A DNA stretch of 64,000 bases from Phaseolus vulgaris (taxonomy: Eukaryota; Streptophyta; Magnoliopsida; Fabales; Fabaceae), in assembly GCF_000499845.2 (NCBI RefSeq), contig NC_023758.2, forward strand, positions 17,560,088 through 17,624,087, in the 5' to 3' direction. The notes beneath the pieces are model-generated. The model worked only from the letters and a program-made list of their open reading frames with translations. It searched no databases and was not told where the DNA came from. Shown here one piece after another: positions 24,710 through 36,009 of the stretch; the first letter of the stretch is position 1, and the number at the start of each line of letters is the position of its first letter. The position numbers were made by a program, and so were the translations under genes.

Positions 24710-25473
24710 TTAATCCTTGTAGTACAGTTCTGCCAACTGCAACTGAACACCCTCAATCTGATCATCAAGATGCTGGAACCTGGCATGAGTTGTCTCGAAA
24801 TAGGCCCTTTGTTCCACTGACATAACATCAAGGCGATACAGAACCTGCCTCTCAAACATGGACATGGGTTCACCCCTGTATTCTGGAGCTTGATAGGCAA
24901 CAAGAGCATTTTGGGGAGTTTCAGCAGCATCTTCATTCATTGATTGTGGTGCAGGTGAATCTCCTCTGATTTCTGTAGATGGAGAACTCATCCTTTGACT
25001 CCCAGCATGATCAACAGGTGACTCTTGTCTGTATGAGTGATGAATTACATAGCATGACTGTTCTGTAGCTTGAACAGTATCATCTTCCATAGGAAGAACA
25101 TCATCTCCATCTTCATTGTTGAGATTTGAGGCTTCACGTTCCTCTTTGTGAGTCCTGCTCTCTGTGACACCAGATTTTTCCCATCTAGAGTCAGATTGAT
25201 GTAAAACACCTTCACTAGATCATGGTATACATTACCAGTCATTTCAAGAAGCTGCTTCAGCCTTTGATGCTTCAGAGCAGATCTGGTTTCAGCCAGATTT
25301 TTAGTTTTCAGCCAAGAGAACTCTAGGACTTTAGGGATCTTATTTGCTTTCTACTCATCTCATGGATGTAGGCGCTTATCCCTTCATCATCTCCAACAAA
25401 CCAATTTTCCAGCACTCCTTGAAAGTTGTTCTGCTTGTTCTGTTTTTTTTTTTTTACGTGATGAAGAAGACAT
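24710..25473 (-). pseudogene. Element B 3' ORF (env-position), deleted and frameshifted
   Basis: Starts MSSSSRKKKK at 25473 and carries pieces equivalent to the 3' ORFs of A and C: EMTGNVYHDLVKVFY around 25200-25240, and a C-terminal coiled-coil-like part (SMFERQVLYRLD, then RFQHLDDQIEGVQLQLAELY) ending at 24710. It is about 400 bp shorter than the copy in A because the middle is deleted around 25090-25160, and the frame changes. It has no signal peptide or membrane segment. Confidence 0.65.
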
Positions 25474-25764
25474 GGTTGAACCAGAATTGGGTCTGGAAAC
25501 ACAACTTAAAACCGAATTAGTGTATAGTAATAAGCATACGGTAAGAATCACCAAAGAGAGAACATTACCTTTTGATTTAGATGGTGAGCAGTGAGTATGA
25601 GCAACACATTTACACAAATTTATATTGGAAAATTGAAATGGGTTGATGAAGTCGTTAAGACCAGATATGCACGAAGATTTTATTCTCTGTATATGTGAAG
25701 AGAATCTTTGAAAAGTGGCAACAAATATTTTGAATCACGATGCATGCATATCACACCACAATTT

Positions 25765-27207
25765 TGTTGAAGATGGATGAAACTCATCTCTACCTTGCCT
25801 TAGTGTGTTTGATGTAGTTTTTAGCTAAGTTTGCTTTGAAGGTCGCAATGTGTCTTAGATGATCTTGTACTTTAGGTTTATGTGTATTCAAGGTTGCCTT
25901 TTGTTGCATGACCCATCCTAGATACCAAATCAAGGTAGTAAGATCAAGCACATAATGAGGTTAAATGGTTTTCGAAAAGATTTTTAAAGTTTTTTTAAAA
26001 GGTTTGATTCAGTACAAAAATAAATTTGTTTACTTGAGAAACAATAGGTTTATTTTTGCTTTGTTAAAAGGCTTTTCGAAATTCTGTTAGGGCACCAAAG
26101 GTAAAGCTCAGTCTGTTATTTCAGTTAAGTTGAGCTGGCAGTTTTGTTAACATTTAACCTGTTGTTTTTAGAATCAATCTGTTGTTCTTATAACTGCTCT
26201 GAAACTGTTTTTTGAAAAGTGGTTAAGAACTGTTCTCTATAAAATAAAATGCTTTTCTCTCATGAAGATACGCTGAGTAATCACAGTTTTAACAGAGATA
26301 AAACATTTCTTGTGTGAGAAAGAGAATTGGAAAGGTTTTGCAAAGGTTTTTCAATAGAAAATAGATGTGTGCTTGTTCTTAAAGAACCTTGTGCTGGATG
26401 AAGGTGTTGGTACTGTCTTGGAGCAAATAGAACAGCTGGTTTATGTTCTTGCAACACAATTTCAGGTGTAATCTTTCCCTTATTCATTCTTGTAATAGGT
26501 ATAAGTGTTAGTCACTCTTTGATAGGGTTTCTTGGAGTGCAAGGCATGCTGAAATAGTGTTTTTCAGCCTTGTTTGTTGAAGTTCTTGAAGGGTTCAAGA
26601 ACTGCTGTGTATGCTGTAATTGATTGTATTTGTTTTACTGGATTCCACCTTGGAGTAAGGTGAACTGGACGTAGCTCTTGATGAGTGAACCAGTATAAAA
26701 ATTCTCTTGTGTTTCTCTTATCATCCCTGCACTTATTTCTGAGTTCTCACATAATCTGTCAAGAAAGGAATCTGTTCTTTTGAATCTAAATCTGTTAACT
26801 CTGGACCTGATTAATTCTGCCATTCTAATTTTCTAAACATAAATCAAGCTGCTGTGTGAATCTGTAATATGGCTAAAGTGTGAATTGTTTTCCTTGACTG
26901 AACTGTGAAATTTGTTCATTCCTCTAGATGCTTTGTGTTAAGTAAAATTGATTAATCTTGTGATACAATATGCAACTTTATAAGTTGTAAAAGTTAATCA
27001 ATTTGTTTCTGCTATTCCTGCTGGTTGATCTAAACCTTGTTGATCAAGTTCAGTTTGTGCTAAAGTCATCTATAAAAAAATCTGTTACATTCAAAATCAA
27101 TCTGGTCTTTTCACCTCTGCTACACTGTAAATCAGTTTCTTTTGCGAAAATTTGATAAACTCAATTCACCCTCCCCTTTTGAACATAAACACTGTTTAAC
27201 TCTAACA
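25765..27207 (+). repeat. Element A 5' LTR (1443 bp)
   Basis: Begins TGTTGAAGATGG and ends TCTAACA, matching 34358-35814 along its length. The promoter TATA box is at 26238. A C-run (the complement of the G-run in B and C) lies just before the end, near 27170. Confidence 0.95.
26238..26245 (+). promoter_or_regulatory. Element A LTR TATA box
   Basis: TATAAAAT after TTCTC, about 475 bp into the 5' LTR, is the likely core promoter of the genomic transcript. The same box recurs in the 3' LTR at 34831-34838, and on the minus strand in both LTRs of element C (55435-55442 and 63587-63594). Confidence 0.55.
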
Positions 27208-27209
27208 AT

Positions 27210-27222
27210 TGGTATCAAGAGC
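27210..27222 (+). other. Element A primer binding site
   Basis: TGGTATCAAGAGC lies two bases after the 5' LTR end, the usual plant copia site complementary to the 3' end of initiator tRNA-Met (one base off the common TGGTATCAGAGC). Confidence 0.85.
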
Positions 27223-27251
27223 TAGGGCTTGTATTTTTCTCAAGTGTATGC

Positions 27252-28918
27252 ATGATGTTTGAGTTTAAAATGCCTTTTGCTGAAGGTGCGTCTATTAATA
27301 GACCTCCTATGTTTGGTGGTGTTAACTATTCTTTCTGGAAAATTAGGATGAAATTTTTTATGGAGTCTATTGATATGGGTATTTGGGATGCAGTGGTCAG
27401 TGGACCTTTTATACCTATGCAGGTTGTCAAAGAAGAAACAGTAAAGAAGCCTTGGTCTGAATGGAGTGAAAGTGAAAGGAATAAGGCTCAATATGACTCT
27501 CTAGCCAAGAACATCATCACATCTGCACTGAATATGGATGAATTCTTTAGAGTTTCTCAATGTAACTCAGCTAAAGAGATGTGGGAGGTACTGGAGGTAA
27601 CTCATGAAGGGACAGATGATGTGAAACGAGCAAGGAAGCATTCACTCATTCAAGAATACGAACTTTTTAGAATGCAATCAGAAGAGAGTATTGCAGATGT
27701 GCAGAAATGATTTACACATAATGTAAATCACCTCACTGGCCTTGGTAAAGTCTTTGACAAGGAAGAACTCAACATAAAGGTGCTGAAATGCCTTGATAGA
27801 AGCTGGCAGCCTAAGGTAACAACAATCTCAGAATCCAGAGATTTATCCAAGATGTCCACTGCTGCACTCTTTGGAAAGCTGATGGAGCATGAACTAGAGC
27901 TAAAAAGATTGAAAGAACAAGAAACTATGGAGAAGAGAGCCAAAGGAATTGCCTTGAAAACTACCATGGAACATGATACAAGTGAGGAAGAAGAGAATCC
28001 TGAACATGATGAGACATTGAGTCTGCTCACCAGAAAATTCAGCAGATTTCTTAGAAAGAAAAACCGTGACAGAACTCAACAAAGAAAGAGGTATTCTAAA
28101 TCCAATGATTCAAATTCTTCTAATTACACTTGCTTTGGATGTGGTAAACCAGGTCATATAAAGGTTGATTGTCCAAACAATCAAAATAAAGAAAAATCAG
28201 CAAGCAAGAAGAGTGAAAGAAGCAAAGGCAAAAGAGCATACATCTCTTGGGAAGAAAATGATGTATCCTCATCAAGTGATTCCTCAACCGAAAGTGAAGA
28301 AGTAAATCTGTGCTTCATGGTGAATGATGAAGAATCTAACTCTGATTCAGTAAGTGATTTTTCCACTGATTCTGAAAATTATGATCAACTGTTAATTGCC
28401 TTTAAGGAAACACATGATGAAGCAAACAAATTAGCTGTCATTTGCAACACATTGAATAGAGTAAATAGGGTACTTGAACCTAAGGTTAAAGCTCTTGAGG
28501 AAGAACTGCACAAAGCTAAAACTGAATTGGTTAGCCTTGAATTAACATGTTTGCATGCATGAATAAAAACCTGTGATAATTGTAAGAGGCTGAAAAACAG
28601 GTTGATTATTTTTTAAAAACACTATCAAATTTCACCAAAGGAAGAGAATATCTTGAAACTTTATTAAGTTCACAGAATGCTGTTTTTAATAAAAATGGTC
28701 TAGGATATAATCCTGGAATGAAAAGCAATGTGAAAAAGCTGTCCAGTTTTTTTGTTCCTTCCAAAACAGGTTTTTCCTCTTTTAGCTGTTCAAATACAAT
28801 GCATTCTGCAACTTGTTTTTACTGTATGAAGTCTGGACATATATCTAGAACATGTAAAGCTAGAAGGTACCTTGTTCCTAAAGGATTGGCCAAATGGCTT
28901 CCTAAGGAAAGGTATTAA
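27252..28918 (+). pseudogene. Element A gag
   Basis: Gag of a Sirevirus-like copia element. A UBN2-type capsid region (27252-28000: FWKIRMKFFMESID, EMWEVLEVTHEGTDD) is followed by the first zinc knuckle CFGCGKPGHIKVDC (about 28132-28173), a Ser/Glu-rich acidic linker, a coiled coil (28430-28545), and a second knuckle CFYCMKSGHISRTC (about 28815-28860). It is broken by in-frame TGA codons at 27708 and 28560, a frameshift near 28595, and another near 28890. Element C is intact at the equivalent sites, which shows that these are lesions. Confidence 0.85.
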
Positions 28919-28967
28919 TCATGCTGGACCCTAGACTAAAAGGGGTACCATATATGTTAAATCTGTT

Positions 28968-31900
28968 TTGCAGAAGAATAGTAGGAAAAATCAATGGTAC
29001 CTGGACAGTGGGTGCTCGAAGGACATGACAGGTGATTTGACTCAATTCATAAGCCTAAAACTCAAAGCTGAAGGACATGTCACATATGGAGACAACAATA
29101 GAGGAAGAATTCTTGGAAGAGGAGATGTTGGTACTAAAGACTCAACCACTATTGAGAATGTACTGTATGTTGAAGGGCTAAAGCATAGTCTTCTAAGCAT
29201 TAGCCAGCTATGTGACAAGGGATACAAGGTTAATTTCGAAGCCAACACTTGTACAATCTCAAATGAAATTTCTGGTAAGGTACTTTTCACAGGAAAAAGG
29301 GTAAACAACATCTATCTCTTAGATATTATGAATAGCTGTTCTGAAAATGAGTGTTTGTTGTCTAAAAGTGATGAGTCTTGGCTATGGCATAGGAGGCTAG
29401 CTCATATCCATACAAATCATTTGAATAAGCTGAAATCTAAGGAACTTGTTTCTGGTTTACCAAACATAAAATTTCAAAATGACAGATTGTGTGATGCATG
29501 TGTAAAGGGCAAACAAGTAAGAACCTCTTTTAAAACAAAGGATGTGATTTATACAAATAAGGTTTTGGATGTTCTGCATATGGATTTGTTTGGACCTTCT
29601 AGGACTGCTAGTTTGGCTGGAAACCTTTATGCTTTGGTAATTGTTGATGACTTCTCAAGATATACATGGACTTTGTTTCTTGCTTCTAAAAATGATGCAT
29701 ATAAGGCCTTTAAGAAACTGGTTAAGGTTCTGCACAATGAAAATGAAAATAGAATAAAACAGATTCGTAGTGATCATGGGAGAGAGTTTCAAAATGCAAA
29801 ATTTGATAGGTATTGTGTAAAACATGGGATCACACATAGCTATTCTGCTCCTAGGACACCCCAACAAAATGGGGTAGTTGAAAGGAAGAATAGGTCATTA
29901 GAGGAGTTAGCTAGGACCATGTTAAATGAATCTGGTTTACCTAAATATTTTTGGGCAGATGCAGTATACACTGCCTATTATGTGCTTAACAAAACCTTGA
30001 TTATACCCATTCTTAAGAAAACGCCCTATGAATTGTATAAAGGTAGGAAGCCTAGCATTAGCCATCTTAGGGTTTTTGGCTGCAAATGCTTTGTTCTAAA
30101 TAATGGTAAAGATAATCTGGGGAAATTTGATCCTAAATCAGATGAAGGAATACATATTGGATATGCTATAAATGGACATGCTTTTAGAGTGTATAACAAA
30201 AGATTGCTTGCAGTAGAAGAATCTATACATGTGGTATTTGATGAAACAAATTGTACTGTGCCTAAACTTGTTATGGATGAACCTGGTATGGATGATTTAA
30301 GAACCATTTTGCAAAAGAGTAAATCTAGTGAGTTTGATGCAACTAATCCAAATACTGTAAAAGAATCTATTGTGAATGCAGGACTGCCTAAAGAATGGAA
30401 GACTCCAAGGGATCTCCCACTTGACAATGTAATTGGTAAAATTGAGAAAGGAGTCTCAACAAGGAATTCACTTAATAATTTCTGCAGAACAGTGGCCTTT
30501 GTTTCACAAACTGAGCCTAAAAGTCTGGAAGAAGCACTACAAGACAGCAATTGGATAACAGTGCAGGAAGAACTGAACCAGTTTGAATACAATGAAGTGT
30601 GGACCTTGGTTCCAAGAAGACATGAGATGAATATCATAGGAACCAAATGGGTGTACAGGAACAAGATGGATGAACATAGGGCTATCACTAGAAATAAAGC
30701 AAGGCTGGTTGCTAAAGGCTATAACCAAGAAGAGGGAATAGATTTTGGTGAAACCTATGCACCAGTAGCACGTCTTGAAGCTGTCAGATTACTCTTAGCA
30801 TTTTCCAGCATACAAGGATTCAAGTTGTTTCAAATGGATGTTAAGAGTGCATTCTTGAATGGTTACATTAATGAAGAGGTGTTTGTATCTCAGCCTCCAG
30901 GGTTTGAAGACTACAAAAGTCCAAAACATGTGTACAAGCTCAAGAAGGCTTTATATGGATTAAAACAGGCACCTAGACAATGGTATGAGAGGCTAAATGA
31001 ATTTCTGCTCTCTCAAGGATACAATCGTGGCAATTCTGATAAAACTCTGTTCATAAAGAAGAAAAGAGAAGACATTATACTTGTGCAAGTTTATGTGGAT
31101 GATATCATCTTTGGATCCACAAATGAAGAAATGTGTGAAGCTTTTGTTGCTGCAATGAAGAGTGAATTTGAGATGTCAATGTTAGAAGAGATGAATTTCT
31201 TCCTTGGACTACAAGTAAAACAACTCAAGGATGGAATCTTCATAAATTAAGCAAAGTACTGCAAGGAGTTGCTTAAGAAGTTTGATATGGATCAATGCAA
31301 AGCAATCAACAGTCCTATTTCAACAAGCTGTCAGCTGGATCAAGATTGTGCAGGAAAATCAGTGGATCAATCAAAATACAGGGGTTTAATTGGTTCCTTA
31401 TTATACTTAACTGCTAGCAGGCCTGACATTATGTTTGTCGTATGCTTATGTGCTAGATACCAATCTGATCCAAAGGAATCACACTACAATGCATCAAAGA
31501 GAATTCTGAAATACTTGCAAGGGTCTAAGGATGTTGGATTATGGTATCCTAACAATGTATCTTTACACTTAACTGGTTTTTCAGATTCTGACTTTGCAGG
31601 TTGCAAGGTTGATAGGAAAAGCACAAGTGGGACTTGTCACATGCTTGGATCAAGTCTAATCTCTTGGCATTGCAAGAAACAAGCTTGTGTTGCTCTCTCT
31701 ATAGCAGAGGCAAAATACATAGTTGCTGGAAGTTGTTGTGCTCAAACCTTATGGCTAAGGCAGCAACTAAGTGACTTTGGGATTCTCTTAAACAAGATAC
31801 CTATAAATTGTGATAACACTAGTGCTATAAATCTGTCTAAGAATTCTGTCATGCATTCAAGAACTAAACATATTGAAATTAGACATCACTTTCTAAGAGA

Positions 31901-32048
31901 GCATATAGCTAATGGAACTTGTGATATCAAATTCGTTGGCATTGAATTTCAATTGGCTGATCTTTTTACTAAACCTCTTGCTAAAGATAGGTTTTATTTT
32001 CTTCTAAATGAATTGGGCATCATTAGCTTAAATTGTCCTCTGCAGTAA
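28968..32048 (+). pseudogene. Element A pol (protease, integrase, reverse transcriptase, RNase H)
   Basis: Order typical of Ty1-copia. Protease has [11 protein letters not shown] at the start. GAG-pre-integrase and zinc-binding parts follow ([20 protein letters not shown]). The integrase core has [16 protein letters not shown] and [13 protein letters not shown]. Reverse transcriptase has [23 protein letters not shown] and YVDDIIFGS (residue 709 onward from 28968). RNase H has SDSDFAGCKVDRKSTSG, ISWHCKKQ and AEAKYI. The frame is open from 28968 to a single TAA at 31248, then continues in the same frame to 32048. All key residues are present, so this is the best-preserved pol in the window. Confidence 0.9.
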
Positions 32049-32579
32049 AAATTTCAATATGTTATTTTATATTTTAACGTGTTCTCTCTCTGTTTCAGAA
32101 TCACAACTGTGACTAGGAAAGAGAAATATTTACTTTTCTCTCTCTCCTTGATCTTTGACTGCTTTTACGGTTATTAACCAGCAAGTCTATGACAGTCATA
32201 TGTGGATATTCTAACTGATTTGATATCTTGGATGTGCAATAGATTTGATTTGCTAAACTGAAATATGGTTTCAATATATTATTGCGGCAATCAACACCTG
32301 CACTTGCTGTACCACACAAGAATAAAATCTGTAGTATATCTCATTGAATTGATTTTTTTTTTTAAAACTCCTGATTCTTGAAATCTGATTTAAGTCCTAT
32401 ATAAATCTGGTATTGATCAATTGTTTTTTCACACTCTCTCATTCCTACTACAAGCTGTCCAGGTTCAAAACATTTACAGTATTAATTTCTGTTTTCCTTG
32501 ATCATGTGAATTGTTACTGATTCTCTCTCTAGCTGGGATTGTCTCTTGATAAACAGGTGCAGGTAACAACAGATAAAGC
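32049..32579 (+). other. Element A spacer between pol and the 3' ORF
   Basis: About 530 bp without a long open frame. It contains CTCTCTCTG-type pyrimidine tracts at 32080-32150 and 32437-32535. The equivalent spacer is kept in element C (57360-57877). It may carry a splice acceptor or promoter for the 3' ORF, but no site could be fixed. Confidence 0.5.
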
Positions 32580-33752
32580 ATGGCATCCTCATCACACAGA
32601 AAGAAGAAGTCCAAAGAGCAACCTAACAGTACCCAAGGAATTCTGGAAAATTGGTTTGGTGGAGATTCTGAAGTTATGACAAGGTTCATACATGAGACAA
32701 GCAGAAAGCAAGTCAATGTGCCCAAGGTGTTGGAATTCTCATGGTTAAGAGAAGAAAATCTGACTGAAGCAAAAACTCTGCTCAAGCATCAAAAACTGAA
32801 AAGCTTCTTGGAAATGACTGGAAATGTCTATCCAGACCTAGTGAAGGTGTTCTACAACAACCTTATTCAAGATGGCAAGAATCTTGTTTCCCATGTGAAA
32901 GGAGTGAAACTGAAAATTACTAGGGAAATATGGAGCATTGTAGGTGGGATCAAATATTCAGGATTGAAAGTGAGCAAATGAAACACTGTTGGGATTCAAG
33001 GATTCAATAAGATGCAGTTTTACAGAAGTTGTGTAAGAAATCCTACTGAACCAGTAGCTAGATTTCATGCAGGAAATCTGACTTTAATTCCAAGACTCCT
33101 AGCTTACATGATTGCTTGGCAACTTACTCCTAGAGGAAGTAACCATGCTGTTCTTCATGAAGAAGATTTGATTCTGCTATACTGTATAATAAATCAACTC
33201 AAGGTAAATTGGGTAAGTACAATGGTAGAGCATATGCTCAAATCCACAAGGCTTCCTGATTATCGCTTTCCATATGCAATTTTTGTATCCAAACTAATTG
33301 ACTATTTTGAAGTGGATACTGCAAATGAAAGAAATGACACCATTAAGGCAGCAAGTGAAATATGCAACTCCACTCTCATGAAAATGGGGTTCCAAAAGAA
33401 GGAAGACAACTGAATTTTTAGAAGGAATGCTGCAAATAGAGTTGAGAATGAAGCAGTTAATCCAGGAGATGAAGAAGAAGAAAATGTTGATGGTGTGCAA
33501 CACATGGATGAGTCACCAGTTCACTCTTTCGTAAATGAGGATGTTGCTGCTACAAGCCATAATGCATTGGTTGCATATTAGGAACCTGTGTATAGAGGTG
33601 AACCTCTATCCATGTTCGAAAGGCAAGTTCTAAGCAGGCTGGATACACTCACATATGACAAAAAGGAATACTATGAAATTACTCAAGCCAGGTTTCAACA
33701 TTTGGATGACCAAATTGAAGGAGTTCAGGAGCAGCTAGCTGAGCCCTACTGA
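32580..33752 (+). pseudogene. Element A 3' ORF in env position (putative plant transposon protein type)
   Basis: One reading frame of 390 codons interrupted only by three stops (32979, 33411, 33579), with no frameshift. The product starts with a basic stretch (SSSHRKKKSKEQ). A conserved central part follows (EMTGNVYPDLVKVFYNNL, VSHVKGVKLKITREIW) that resembles the 'putative plant transposon protein' domain seen in plant retroelements. An acidic linker and a C-terminal coiled-coil-like region come last (SMFERQVLSRLDTL, RFQHLDDQIEGVQEQLAE). No signal peptide or transmembrane segment is seen, so an envelope role is not supported. Copies exist in B and C. An unassigned open stretch continues at 33775-33957 in another frame. 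Confidence 0.75.
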
Positions 33753-34340
33753 TGGAGATCAAGCCCAAGAGAACATGGAGGCCACTCATCAAGCTCAAGA
33801 AGAGGTGGAGGCACAAATAGAGGACGCCCATGGAGGTCAAAGTCCACCTCAAAGGATTACAAGAAGCATGTTCAAAGCCTTGGGAGCTAGAGGACATTTA
33901 TTTTCGAATCTTGTTCTAAGTGGCTATTGGAATCACATCACCTACCACTATAACAAGTGATATTTTCAAAGTCTTTATCCTTTATGTCTTGTTGAAAAAT
34001 TGGGTTTTCTATTTTTTTTCTTTTCTGCACTGGTTTCATTCTGTTTTGGTTTGTAATGAACCTATAAACTGGTTTTAGTTTGAATTGTTATGCATGTCTA
34101 TGGTGTTCTTCTTTTATTCCATGTTCTACTCTGTTTGATGAACCCAAAGGGGGAGAAGGACAGATGAAAGATTGCTCACATAAGTTGATGATTTGGTTCA
34201 AGTTGCAGGGAGGTAGTACAAAACTCATATACTGCTATATTCTTGTTTTATTTCTAAATGTTGTTGTGTATTTTTTTGGAAGCTAGTGCAGTGCAGGTTT
34301 TGATCATCAAAGTATGCAAAGCAAAGAGGTTTTTGTCTCC

Positions 34341-34357
34341 ATCAAACAAGGGGAAAT
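34341..34357 (+). other. Element A polypurine tract
   Basis: ATCAAACAAGGGGAAAT stands directly before the 3' LTR start, as expected for the plus-strand primer. The same tract in reverse complement borders the 3' LTRs of B and C. Confidence 0.8.
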
Positions 34358-35814
34358 TGTTGAAGATGGATGAAGCTCATCTCTACCTTGCCTTAGTGTG
34401 TTTGATGTAGTTTTTAGCTAAGTTTGCTTTGAAGGTCGCAATGTGTCTTAGATGATCTTGTACTTTAGGTTTATGTGTATTCAAGGTTGCCTTTTGTTGC
34501 ATGACCCATCCTAGATGCCAAATCAAGGTAGTAAGATCAAGCACATAATGAGGTTAAATGGTTTTGGAAAAGTTTTTTAAAGTTTTCTTAAAAGGTTTGA
34601 TTCAGTACAAAAATAAATCTGTTTACTTGAGAAACAATAGGTTTATTTTTGCTCTGTTAAAAGGCTTTTCGAAATTCTGTTAGGGCACCAAAGGTAAAGC
34701 TCAGTCTGTTATTTCAGTTAAGTTGAGCTGGCAGTTTTGTTAACATTTAATCTGTTATTTTTAGAATCAATCTGTTGTTCTTATAACTGCTATGAAACTG
34801 TTTTTTGAAAAGTGGTTAAGAATTGTTCTCTATAAAATAAAATGCTTTTCTCACATGAAGATACGCTGAGTAATCACAGTTTTAACAGAGATAAAACATT
34901 TCTTGTGTGAGAAAGAGAATTGGAAAGGTTTTGCAAAGGTTTTTCAATAGAAAATAGATGTGTGCTTGTTCTTAAAGAACCTTGTGCTGGATGAAGGTGT
35001 TGGTACTGTCTTGGAGCAAATAGAACAGCTGGTTTATGTTCTTGCAACAAAATTTCAGGTGTAATCTTTCCCTTATTCATTCTTGTAATAGGTATAAGTG
35101 TTAGTCACTCTTTGATAGGGTTTCTTGGAGTGCAAGGCATGCTGAAATAGTGTTTTTCAGCCTTGTTTGTTGAAGTTCTTGAAGGGTTCAAGAACTGTTG
35201 TGTATGCTGTAATTGATTGTATTTGTTTTAGTGGATTCCACCTTGGAGTAAGGTGAACTGGACATAGCACTTGATGAGTGAAAAAATATAAAAATTCTCT
35301 TGTGTTTCTCTTCTCATCCCTGCACTTATTTCTGAGTTCTCACATAATCTGTCAAGAAAGGAATCTGTTCTTTTGAATCTAAATCTGTTAACTCTGGACC
35401 TGATTAAATCTGCCATTCTAGCTTGTTAATCAATTTTCTAAACATAAATCAAGCTGCTGTGTGAATCTGTAATATGGCTAAAGTGTGAATTGTTTTCCTT
35501 GACTGAACTGTGAAATTTGTTCATTCCTCTAGATGCTTTGTGTTAAGTAAAATTGATTAATCTTGTGATACAATCTGCAACTTTATAAGCTGTAAAAGTT
35601 AATCAATTTGTTTATGCTATTCCTACTGGTTGATCTAAACCTTGTTTATCAAGTTTAGTTTGTGCTAAAGTCATCTGTAAAAACAATCTGTTACATTCAA
35701 AATCAATCTGTTCTTTTCACCTCTGCTACACTGTAAATCAGTTTCTTTTGCGAAAATTTGATAAGCTCAATTCACCCCTCCCCTCTTGAACTTAGACACT
35801 ATTTAACTCTAACA
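34358..35814 (+). repeat. Element A 3' LTR (1457 bp)
   Basis: Pair of 25765-27207. It begins TGTTGAAGATGG and ends TCTAACA, followed by the target duplication AATTT. A 14-base stretch near 35422 (AGCTTGTTAATCA-like) is absent from the 5' LTR. Confidence 0.95.
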
Positions 35815-36009
35815 AATTTAAGCAGCCAATGCATCAAATCAGTTACAAGACCATGACCAAAACCGTCAAAGATTTAGTGGTTAATACCCACTAAGTCAGT
35901 CAATCAGTCAAAGATTAGATATTAAATTTTCTCTTTCCTAATCATCAATGTATACCAGTACCAGGAAAAAAATAAACACGTTTAATTGCGAATAAAAAAA
36001 TTTAATTTT

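Larger units (their letters stand above)
25765..35814 (+). mobile_element. Copia element A (Sirevirus-like), full length
   Basis: 10.05-kb element with LTRs 25765-27207 and 34358-35814, flanked by the perfect duplication AATTT (25760-25764 and 35815-35819). The order is 5' LTR, primer site, gag with two zinc knuckles, protease, integrase, reverse transcriptase, RNase H, a 3' ORF, polypurine tract, 3' LTR. The LTRs are nearly identical apart from scattered changes and a 14-base segment near 35422 present only in the 3' copy, so insertion is fairly recent. It is inserted in element B in the opposite orientation. Several stops and frameshifts make it nonautonomous. Confidence 0.95.

Noticed and set aside
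30026..30688. Long minus-strand open frame of 220 codons inside element A pol (similar one at 59142-59636)
   Set aside because: Antisense shadow of the integrase/RT coding strand; conserved only because the sense protein is.
32580..33752. Calling the 3' ORF an envelope gene
   Set aside because: Position fits, but there is no signal peptide, transmembrane segment or cleavage-site pattern.
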